Of a stretch of DNA of 63,994 nt, positions 1 through 6,386 are shown one piece after another (positions within the stretch are counted from its first letter, which is position 1; each line of letters opens with the position of its first letter). The stretch is taken from NCBI GenBank assembly GCA_021371855.1, contig JAJFVL010000033.1, forward strand, positions 1-63,994, read 5' to 3'. The notes below the pieces were generated by a model. The model was given only the letters and a program-made list of their open reading frames with translations, was not told the origin of the DNA and made no database searches. Source of the DNA: Bacteroidales bacterium (GTDB taxonomy: Bacteria; Bacteroidota; Bacteroidia; Bacteroidales; VadinHA17). The position numbers and the translations under genes are program-made.

Positions 1-1
1 A

Positions 2-232
2 TTGATGTGGCCGTCAATATGGCCCCTGGCAATTACTGAATTAGGTCGTTTTACAAAGATCGGTTCTTCAATGATGGTAATGGCTATATCAGGTGCTGCA
101 GTTATTCCATTGTTGTACGGACGTATCGCTGATGTCAGCACTCCAAAAGTTGCTTATTTTGTCGTTATACCCATATATCTTTGGGTGTTTTTCTATGCCT
201 CTTACGGGCATAAGTTACGGACTAAAAGATAA
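2..232 (+). CDS. C-terminal fragment of an FHS-type (fucose permease-like) MFS sugar transporter
   Basis: This frame is open at the left edge of the window, so only the last 76 residues or so are visible. They contain a WPSIWPLAITELGRFTK segment, a glycine/alanine-rich helix (SGAAVIPLLYGRIAD) and a final hydrophobic helix ending in a basic tail. This pattern is typical of the last helices of FucP/GluP-type major facilitator sugar:proton symporters. It probably imports a neutral sugar across the inner membrane. The family is inferred from a short fragment, so the substrate is unknown. Confidence 0.65.
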   Translation: MMWPSIWPLAITELGRFTKIGSSMMVMAISGAAVIPLLYGRIADVSTPKVAYFVVIPIYLWVFFYASYGHKLRTKR

Positions 233-234
233 AG

Positions 235-410
235 AGGAACTGACACAGAGTTCCACAGAGAAGGCACTGAGAGACACAGAGAAGAACAATTCATTCTCAC
301 TTTTTCTCAATATTTAAAATAAAAGAGGAAATCTAAGAAAATTAATTTCTCAGGATTTCCTCTGTCCAGCCAGCCGGCTGGTCTGTGCCCCTCTGTGTAA
401 GTTCTTAATA
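235..410. repeat. Imperfect inverted repeat of the CACAGAG type
   Basis: The gap after the permease carries repeated ACAGAG/CACAGAG words on the left (about 237-283) and their complements CCTCTGT, CCTCTGTGT and AGTTCTT on the right (about 356-405). The outer arms read GAACTGACACAGAG and CTCTGTGTAAGTTC. A CCAGCCGGCTGG palindrome sits inside the right arm. The word GAACTGACACA recurs exactly at 36523-36533, and a degenerate relative lies at 27381-27519, so this looks like a dispersed non-coding repeat family. No coding potential is seen. Confidence 0.6.
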
Positions 411-435
411 AGTAAATATCTGTAATATAAACTAT

Positions 436-1653
436 CTACTCGCGTACTGCTTTTTGTATCTTAATGATTGCTTCAGCATATTTTTCCATATCTTCTTTCG
501 GCCCCAGCATTCCTGTCTGCATTATCCATACGGCCTCCTCATAACATGCTTTTTCAGTTACAGGGCAGCACACTTTTGTATAATCCACATCTTCCGGAAT
601 TGCATAACACATGAAATTTTTCTTCTGGAACAAAGGTTGTTTATACAATGGCTGAGGATAACCCATAAAACAAGGAACTCCTTCTGCGGCGAGCATTCTG
701 GCAAACTCGGGTTTGGGGAGATTATTAAATTTTGATTTGTCATATTTAAAAATGTAAATATGATAGCTATGGATGGTTTCCCCTTTTCCTCTTGAAAGAG
801 GTTTTATCCCATCAATTTTTTCCAGTAATGAGTTCAGATAATTTCCATTATTAAAACGACGGTTTGTCTCCTCTTTAAGTTTTTTCATCTGGTTAGACAA
901 TAATGCGATCTGCAATTGTGTAATACGATAATTGCATCCAAGATAATGATGTTCATACCATTGTCCTCCCTTTACACGGCCAACATTACGAAGCGAGTTT
1001 ATCATATCATACAACTTTTCGTCGTTGGTAATCACCATACCACCTTCTCCGCAGTTCAGGTTTTTGGATGACTGGAAACTAAAGCATCCGGCATCTCCGA
1101 TACTGCCAAGTTTTTTACCTTTATACTCTGCACCATGACCGTGGCAGGCATCCTCGATTACCTTCAGATTGTGTTTTTTTGCAATAGCCATTATTTTATC
1201 CATTTCACATGCCTGTCCGGCAAAGTGAACAGGAATTATTGCTTTTGTCCTTTTGGTGATGACTGCTTCAATTTTGGACGGATCGAGATTGTAGGTATCA
1301 GGATCAATGTCGACAAAGACAGGCACACAGTTTGCTTCCAGAACAATTGTTGAAGTTGCAATGAATGTATAAGGCGGGATTATTACTTCATCTCCGGGAC
1401 GGACACCGCAGGCAATTAATGCAAGACGAAGGGCAACAGAACCATTTACACAGGTCAGGGCATATTTTGTGCCGCAGAAAGCAGCAAACTCATCTTCAAA
1501 TGCTTTTACAAGATCGGCACAGTCAGGATTGCCCCATTGCCCGCTTCGTACTACATCAGCAACTGCATTTACATCTGTCTCGTCAAAAACAGGCCATGGA
1601 AAATTTCTGTCAATTGTCTTTGGTCCTCCGTTAATTGCTAAATTCTTTTTCAT
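436..1653 (-). CDS. DegT/DnrJ/EryC1/StrS family PLP-dependent aminotransferase
   Basis: The 405-residue length fits this family of sugar and cyclitol aminotransferases. An early NGGPKT segment is followed by a substrate/PLP region (VNGSVALRLAL) and the strand EDACHGHGAEYKGKKLG, typical of the cofactor phosphate and ring contacts. The Schiff-base lysine lies in SFQSSKNLNCGEGGM. The family transfers an amino group from glutamate or glutamine to a keto-sugar or keto-cyclitol. It starts 11 nt after the stop of the upstream Gfo/Idh gene on the same strand, so a coupled oxidation then transamination of one substrate is a reasonable inference. The substrate itself cannot be read from sequence. Confidence 0.85.
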   Translation of the reverse strand: MKKNLAINGGPKTIDRNFPWPVFDETDVNAVADVVRSGQWGNPDCADLVKAFEDEFAAFCGTKYALTCVNGSVALRLALIACGVRPGDEVIIPPYTFIATSTIVLEANCVPVFVDIDPDTYNLDPSKIEAVITKRTKAIIPVHFAGQACEMDKIMAIAKKHNLKVIEDACHGHGAEYKGKKLGSIGDAGCFSFQSSKNLNCGEGGMVITNDEKLYDMINSLRNVGRVKGGQWYEHHYLGCNYRITQLQIALLSNQMKKLKEETNRRFNNGNYLNSLLEKIDGIKPLSRGKGETIHSYHIYIFKYDKSKFNNLPKPEFARMLAAEGVPCFMGYPQPLYKQPLFQKKNFMCYAIPEDVDYTKVCCPVTEKACYEEAVWIMQTGMLGPKEDMEKYAEAIIKIQKAVRE

Positions 1654-1664
1654 AATATAATGGA

Positions 1665-2657
1665 TTATAAATGATTATAACATAATTTAATTGATTGAAG
1701 AGATGATGACGGCATACATTCTACCGGCTGAGTGTTGTTTTTCAGGCATTGTGAAAAATATTCGATTTCATTAAAATATCCTGTGCCGGCATCACCGGCA
1801 GGCACTTCTTTAACACTTTCATCATTAGCAATCTGGATGATGTCGCCTCTGAAAGTTGTATAAAGGATACTTGCCTTTTCAAATTGAGCCATATATCCGG
1901 CATTAAACGGGAAATTGAAATGGAAAGTGTTCCCGCCCTCAATCTTTACATGAACATCTTTATCTTTAAAGCTCCACATTGCACTGATATAATCATGTCT
2001 GCTCATTCCTCCCGGCAGATAATTACATTTTATCTCCGAGGGTGATCCAAGTAAATAATTTGCAAAATCAATATCATGAATGACCAGATCAAATAATGCG
2101 CCACCTGATGTACTGGTAATTTTCTTCTCTTTCCATTGACCCCATCCGGGAAGACCGGAAAATCGCGACAATGAGAGAAATTTTAATTCGCCAAATTCAT
2201 TTGAATCAACCCATTGTTTGAGCTTCTTATATGGTTCCATAAAGCGGACCACATGCCCTACCATAAGAATCCTGTTTTTCTGTTCTGCCAGGTTGATAAG
2301 TTCTGCGGCCTGCTTTACATCAAGACAAAACGGTTTCTCAAGAAAAACATGTTTTTCTTTCAATAATGCCTTTTTTGATATTTCGAAATGAAGGTTGGTG
2401 TGAACACATACACTTACTGCATCGACATCTTCACTGTTGAGGCAATCATCGAGACTGGAATATTTATGAATGTTTTCCAGATCAGCTGCATTAATCTCTC
2501 CGGTTGAGAAATTACCACTTTTTGAGTGCAGATTTTTTTCGATCAGTGCAGGATTTACATCGACTATGGCCACTAATTTGAGATCCTTATTTTTTAAAAT
2601 ATTCAGGGAATGAGTCATTCCCATAAAGCCAAAACCAACAACTGCTACTTTTTTCAT
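1665..2657 (-). CDS. Gfo/Idh/MocA family NAD(P)-dependent oxidoreductase
   Basis: A 330-residue cytoplasmic protein with an N-terminal Rossmann motif (VVGFGFMGMTHS), the family signature EKPFCLD near residue 110, and a C-terminal alpha/beta substrate domain with a histidine pair in the HDIDFAN segment. Members oxidise or reduce sugars, inositols and their derivatives. No signal peptide is present, unlike the exported homologue at 59717. It is first in a two-gene minus-strand unit with the DegT aminotransferase. A TATTTTTG sequence on the minus strand at 2722-2729 could be its -7 box, but no convincing -33 box accompanies it. Confidence 0.85.
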   Translation of the reverse strand: MKKVAVVGFGFMGMTHSLNILKNKDLKLVAIVDVNPALIEKNLHSKSGNFSTGEINAADLENIHKYSSLDDCLNSEDVDAVSVCVHTNLHFEISKKALLKEKHVFLEKPFCLDVKQAAELINLAEQKNRILMVGHVVRFMEPYKKLKQWVDSNEFGELKFLSLSRFSGLPGWGQWKEKKITSTSGGALFDLVIHDIDFANYLLGSPSEIKCNYLPGGMSRHDYISAMWSFKDKDVHVKIEGGNTFHFNFPFNAGYMAQFEKASILYTTFRGDIIQIANDESVKEVPAGDAGTGYFNEIEYFSQCLKNNTQPVECMPSSSLQSIKLCYNHL

Positions 2658-2770
2658 CCGGGATTTTAGTATTTATTTAATGTTATTAAGTCTTCTCTTT
2701 AATCATTTCTTTTCTCTAAATCAAAAATAAAACATGTAAAGGAAAAATTATAGTATAAAATTGTCAGTTA

Positions 2771-2816
2771 TTGGTATAATATTGGCTTATTAATTGAAAA
2801 ATTATTATAATACCAA
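2771..2816. promoter_or_regulatory. Inverted repeat TTGGTAT...ATACCAA between the Gfo/Idh gene and the AraC-type regulator
   Basis: TTGGTATAATAT at 2771-2782 is mirrored by ATTATAATACCAA at 2804-2816. The outer seven bases are perfect and the inner part is AT-rich. It lies in the 284-nt gap upstream of the minus-strand Gfo/Idh-DegT pair and downstream of the AraC-family gene. It could be an operator for that regulator or merely a chance AT-rich symmetry. The rest of the gap shows only AT-rich sequence and a short GC stem at 2911-2925. Confidence 0.3.
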
Positions 2817-2941
2817 ACAACGATGTATTATTATTTCATGATTAGTATATGAAACTTATATAAAAAAGGTTTTGTTATCTGAGCAGAATTACGATGGTTT
2901 GCTAACCAGTCCGGCTATCGGCCGGGGAATTGATAACACAA

Positions 2942-3817
2942 TTAATTAATATATTGATTTCTAAATTCCTTTGGTGTCATAGATGTTATCATCTTAAACC
3001 TGCGGTTAAAATTAGACAGATTATCAAAACCTGAAGCATAACATATTTCAGAAATAGTCTGGTCGTTTTCGATCAAAAGTTTTTTAGCATGGCATACACG
3101 CAACTCTGTAAGAAAAGTAACAAATGTTTTTTTTGTGCTCTTTCTGAAATATTTACAGAAAGAATGTGTGGTCATATTTGCAATCTCTGCAACATTCCGA
3201 ATCTGAATTTTTTTTTGAAAATTTGCGATTACATATTCGTGTACATTCTTCAGACGCCTGAAAGAAGGATCACTGTAATTAAATAAGGGCAATTCAGCAA
3301 CAAATGTTTCTGTTAAAAGAGGGCGAGCTTCAGCTTTTGCCAGCCCGGCAAGAATATTAATCATCGTCATTATCCTCAATGGACCTTTGCTTTCTATGAG
3401 TTGCTTCAGTTTTAAAGGAATATCATGCTTGTTGGCATCCGGGAAAAAGACACCTCCTTTAGCCATATTCAAAATATCTTTAACAGAAGCCATTTCAGGT
3501 AATAAAAAAAACTGCTCTCCTAAAAAATCTTCCGAAAACATGACAAGAAAAGCCGAAGCTGTTAAATTATCATTTTCATAATATTCACGATCATTTTTCC
3601 AATAATGTGGAATATTTGGGCCCAATAGCACGAGATCGCCTTCCTGAAAGTTGTCGATTCTGTCTCCAACAAAACGTTTTCCTTTGCTCCGAATAACATA
3701 TTTCAGCTCATATTCAGGATGAAAATGAAACTCACTGTCGAAACGTGGAAGTTCAAGTTCCTTAGCAATAAATGATAATTCTTCATTCATCAAGATTTTC
3801 TGGAATTGTACTTTCAT
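2942..3817 (-). CDS. AraC-family transcriptional regulator with N-terminal cupin sensor
   Basis: A 291-residue protein. The N-terminal part (about 1-150) is a cupin-like sugar-binding domain with the HFHPEYEL strand and GDLVLLGPNIPHYW. The C-terminal hundred residues form the double helix-turn-helix of AraC/XylS proteins, with IRNVAEIANMTTHSFCKYF as the first HTH and ISEICYASGFDNLSNFNRRF as the second, ending in TPKEFR. Such proteins normally activate a nearby carbohydrate operon on ligand binding. Candidates are the minus-strand Gfo/Idh-DegT pair or the plus-strand PUL that begins 520 nt away. The effector is unknown. Confidence 0.88.
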   Translation of the reverse strand: MKVQFQKILMNEELSFIAKELELPRFDSEFHFHPEYELKYVIRSKGKRFVGDRIDNFQEGDLVLLGPNIPHYWKNDREYYENDNLTASAFLVMFSEDFLGEQFFLLPEMASVKDILNMAKGGVFFPDANKHDIPLKLKQLIESKGPLRIMTMINILAGLAKAEARPLLTETFVAELPLFNYSDPSFRRLKNVHEYVIANFQKKIQIRNVAEIANMTTHSFCKYFRKSTKKTFVTFLTELRVCHAKKLLIENDQTISEICYASGFDNLSNFNRRFKMITSMTPKEFRNQYIN

Positions 3818-3887
3818 TGTTAATACCTTTTTGTGTTGATGAATATGATTGTTTGAAAATCTACGACAAAATAATATTAATATCCGA

Positions 3888-3895
3888 CAAAATTA
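3888..3895 (-). promoter_or_regulatory. Possible -7 box of the AraC-type regulator gene
   Basis: On the minus strand the sequence reads TAATTTTG, matching the Bacteroidota -7 consensus TAnnTTTG, about 70 nt before the start codon. No clear TTTG -33 box is found at the usual spacing, so this rests on one element only. Confidence 0.3.
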
Positions 3896-3943
3896 CACCA
3901 CATCTATTAAATTACTTTTCTTAATAATGTTTTCAGTTTTTTT

Positions 3944-4027
3944 ATGAAACCCATATGATTGATCCGGATGGCAACCGATAACTACGCTTTAGAATGGCTC
4001 AGCGAAGCTAATCATGTGCGGTTCCAT
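3944..4027 (+). repeat. Dispersed hairpin element, copy 1
   Basis: Left arm ATGAAACCCATATGATT (from 3944) pairs with right arm AATCATGTGCGGTTCCAT (to 4027) around a 49-nt loop. There is one bulged G, one A.C mismatch at arm position 4 and one wobble. The loop contains GGCTCAGCGAAGCT, which resembles AGCTTAACTAAGTC in copy 2. Related copies lie at 16540-16634 and 61146-61219, all in the same orientation and all intergenic. This element fills part of the 521-nt gene-free stretch 3818-4338; the remainder is AT-rich with promoter boxes near its end. Confidence 0.65.
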
Positions 4028-4290
4028 CTGACCTGAAAATAATTTATGTACAGGTGAAAATGATTGCTGTAATGCAGAATCTTTTAAAATGATAATGTAT
4101 AACATAATAAGTTTGCTTTTATTAAGTCTGATTTCCGGAATTATCTCGATTAAGATCAAAGAATTATCATTCCCTGGAAGAAAATGAACATAACAGCCAA
4201 AATTTAAGTAAGTTCCTTATAATTCAGATGAATGAATTATCATTTTTTTGATTATTAAGAAATGTTATCTTTATTATCCGGATGGATTCA

Positions 4291-4317
4291 TTGTTCAGTG
4301 GGAAATAGTTAAATTTG
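4291..4317 (+). promoter_or_regulatory. Putative promoter of the first ECF sigma gene
   Basis: TAAATTTG at 4310-4317 matches the Bacteroidota -7 box exactly, with TTG at 4291-4293 as a weak, rather closely spaced -33 box. Transcription would start near 4323, leaving a leader of about 16 nt before the ATG at 4339. The identical octamer precedes the second sigma gene (52166-52173). Confidence 0.42.
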
Positions 4318-4338
4318 TTCTGATAACTCCTTTTAATC

Positions 4339-4923
4339 ATGACCCCATTTCTTGATGATGGCTTAATCATTAACAAACTCAGAGAGGGTGATGTTCTGTC
4401 TTTTGATTATATCTTCAAAAAATACAATAAAAAGGTTTTCTACTTCGCAATAAGCTATTTAAAAAGTAAAGAAGAATCTGAAGATGTTGTTCAGGAAGTA
4501 TTTATGAATCTTTGGAAGTGCCGCGAACAAATCAATGAGAATTATGTTTTCAGCAGGTATCTTTTTAAGATGACCTACAATGCAACATGTAAAAAATTCC
4601 GAAAACAAACATCCGATAAAAAGCAGATGGAAGAAGTCCTGAAAAATGTTATTCTCGAAGATAACTCCACAGGTCAGGATATTGAGTACAATAATCTGCT
4701 TGAAACTACGAACCTGCTTATTGAAAAATTACCTTCGCGACAAAAGGAAATACTTATCCTGAACTTAAATGAACAACTGACCAGCGAACAAATCGCTCAA
4801 AAGCTGGATATCTCGAAAAAGACTGTGGAAAACTATCTGACCATGGCAAAAACATCCATAAGAAAATCTCTCTGCGAAGGACACATAATGCCAATTCTAT
4901 TCTTTTGGCTTTTAATAAATTAA
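4339..4923 (+). CDS. ECF sigma-70 factor of PUL 1
   Basis: A 194-residue extracytoplasmic-function sigma factor. Region 2 covers roughly residues 12-80 (FDYIFKKYNKKVFYFAISYL, then EDVVQEVFMNLWKCR). Region 4 covers about 120-175 (LPSRQKEILILNLNEQLTSEQIAQ, then KKTVENYLTMAKTSIRKSL). It should direct RNA polymerase to the downstream SusCD operon when released by FecR. The last residues form a short hydrophobic tail (MPILFFWLLIN), as in the second sigma factor of this window. A terminator-like hairpin separates it from the FecR gene. Confidence 0.92.
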   Translation: MTPFLDDGLIINKLREGDVLSFDYIFKKYNKKVFYFAISYLKSKEESEDVVQEVFMNLWKCREQINENYVFSRYLFKMTYNATCKKFRKQTSDKKQMEEVLKNVILEDNSTGQDIEYNNLLETTNLLIEKLPSRQKEILILNLNEQLTSEQIAQKLDISKKTVENYLTMAKTSIRKSLCEGHIMPILFFWLLIN

Positions 4924-5015
4924 TAATTTATTTTGTCTCATCATTGCTTGTAATAGCTCGGAAATTTATCTATTTTCATTAATTAGATTGATTATAAATT
5001 AGCTGATTGTTTGGG

Positions 5016-5061
5016 AAAACAGACCCTCGGCTGGATATTATTATAAGTCAGGTCAGTTTTT
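5016..5061 (+). terminator. Terminator-like hairpin between the sigma and FecR genes (PUL 1)
   Basis: AAAACaGACC at 5016-5025 pairs with GGTCaGTTTT at 5051-5060, with one internal A.A mismatch and a 25-nt loop. The right arm runs into a short T tract. It is weaker than the corresponding hairpin in PUL 2 (53109-53144) but sits at the same place in the gene order. Confidence 0.4.
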
Positions 5062-5170
5062 GGATTATAGTTTGATCCTTCGACAGACAGAAATTATTGG
5101 GAGCTAGTCAGATGGTATGAAACTTAATAATTTTAACCTCTTTAGCTTCATTATTTTTACAAACATTACG

Positions 5171-6235
5171 ATGCAAAAAAGCAAACAGAAGATTGATATC
5201 GATACATTAAGAAGATACCTGGAGGGCAGGGGCTCTCCTGAAGACACAAACAATGTCAGGAAATGGTTTAGTGATGCTGACCTCGAAAATGAACTGACTG
5301 AAAAATCCCTTCTGTTTTGGGATGGGATATCTTTAGATCAAGATATTATGGGGTACAATGCTACTCATATCCTGGACCAGATCCATCATAAAATAAATAT
5401 TGAGGAAGAAGTATTCTTAGATAAAACCAATACACGATTCAGGTTTATTAATTATTTAACGAGGATAGCAGCCATCTTGTTTATTCCTTTATTAGCTCTA
5501 ACTTCACTTTTATATTTTCAGAATAATTCATTCAGAAATATTAAATCTTATTCTGAGATTCATTCACCCTATGGCACAAGAACAGATTTTTATCTGCCTG
5601 ATGGTTCAACAGGTTGGCTAAACGGAGGTTCATCATTGAAATTTTCTACTCAGTTTGGGGGTAAAATCAGGGATGTGAAGCTTACGGGAGAAGCATATTT
5701 TAATGTTGTGCCAAATCATAAGAAACCTTTTATTGTTTCAACTAAAAATATTGATGTTAAGGTATTTGGAACTTCTTTTAATGTTATGGCCTATGATGAT
5801 GAACCGATAACGGAAGTAACTCTTGAAAGAGGAAAAGTTGAAGTTTTCAGGAAAAAGGATAATACCAATAAAAGTATCGGAGTCTTAAAACCCAATGAAT
5901 CGTGTATTTATAGTTTTCAGTCAGATTCAAGTAAAATTCTAACCGTCAACAGTACTGAAAAGCTTTCCTGGTTAGATGGTAAGCTTACATTCAAATATGA
6001 GCCATTCGATGAGGTCATACGCAAAATTAACCGGTGGTATAATGTCAATATCGAAATTAAAGATGAATTGCTGAAAACATATATATATTATGGAACTTTT
6101 AAAGATGAGACTCTTGAAGAAGTGTTAAAACTTCTTCAGTTTACTGCTCCTATCAGATATAGAAATTTTGAAAGGGAGAGAAAACAGGACGGGACATTCG
6201 AAAAAAGGAAGATTGAGATATACTATAAAAAATAG
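5171..6235 (+). CDS. FecR-type anti-sigma factor of PUL 1
   Basis: The ATG at 5171 is preferred because it gives the usual start (MQKSKQKIDIDTLRRYLEG), a short cytoplasmic sigma-binding segment. An in-frame ATG at 5117 would add 18 atypical hydrophobic residues. One membrane segment (RIAAILFIPLLALTSLLYF, about residue 95-115) is followed by the periplasmic FecR domain: SPYGTRTDFYLPDGSTGWLNGGSSL, GEAYFNVV, VFGTSFNVMAYDDE, then the C-terminal DUF4974-like part beginning LTFKYEPFDEVIRKI. It relays substrate binding at SusC, through the STN domain, to the sigma factor. It is followed by a conserved hairpin and SusC. Confidence 0.9.
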   Translation: MQKSKQKIDIDTLRRYLEGRGSPEDTNNVRKWFSDADLENELTEKSLLFWDGISLDQDIMGYNATHILDQIHHKINIEEEVFLDKTNTRFRFINYLTRIAAILFIPLLALTSLLYFQNNSFRNIKSYSEIHSPYGTRTDFYLPDGSTGWLNGGSSLKFSTQFGGKIRDVKLTGEAYFNVVPNHKKPFIVSTKNIDVKVFGTSFNVMAYDDEPITEVTLERGKVEVFRKKDNTNKSIGVLKPNESCIYSFQSDSSKILTVNSTEKLSWLDGKLTFKYEPFDEVIRKINRWYNVNIEIKDELLKTYIYYGTFKDETLEEVLKLLQFTAPIRYRNFERERKQDGTFEKRKIEIYYKK

Positions 6236-6251
6236 AACAGACATTACTTTT

Positions 6252-6320
6252 ATTAACCTTAAAAACTTTAGCCTATGATTAAACAAAAAAATAAGGAAAG
6301 CGCTGACACACTCTCCTTAT
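6252..6320 (+). promoter_or_regulatory. Conserved FecR-SusC intergenic hairpin, PUL 1 copy
   Basis: A block ATTAACCTT...TTTAGCCTATG (6252-6277) precedes a hairpin: ATAAGGA-a-AG at 6291-6300 pairs with CT-c-TCCTTAT at 6311-6320, with a single A.C mismatch. The PUL 2 intergenic region (54261-54337) has the same upstream block, the same AGGAAAGCG start of the stem and an A.C mismatch at the same place. No T tract follows, so it is not a standard terminator. It lies 66 nt before the SusC start and could be an attenuator, an RNA-processing site or an mRNA stabiliser. Confidence 0.55.
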
Positions 6321-6386
6321 TGTAATTCAGTAGTTTACCCAATACAATTTAAAAAATGGTATTAACCCACTAAATCAAACAAATCT

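Noticed and set aside
2911..2925. CCGGC/GCCGG stem as terminator of the AraC-type gene
   Set aside because: Only five base pairs and no T tract on the minus strand.
3944..4027. Hairpin element as a definite group II intron
   Set aside because: It is under 100 bp, has no reverse transcriptase, and shows no domain V/VI features; only a short resemblance near ATGTGCGGTTC remains.
5117..5170. Upstream start of the first FecR gene
   Set aside because: The additional 18 residues are hydrophobic and precede what is normally a cytoplasmic N terminus; ATG 5171 gives the typical FecR start.
6278..6326. 16-codon leader ORF overlapping the FecR-SusC hairpin in PUL 1
   Set aside because: The PUL 2 counterpart has only a six-codon unrelated frame ending before the stem, so a conserved leader peptide is not supported.
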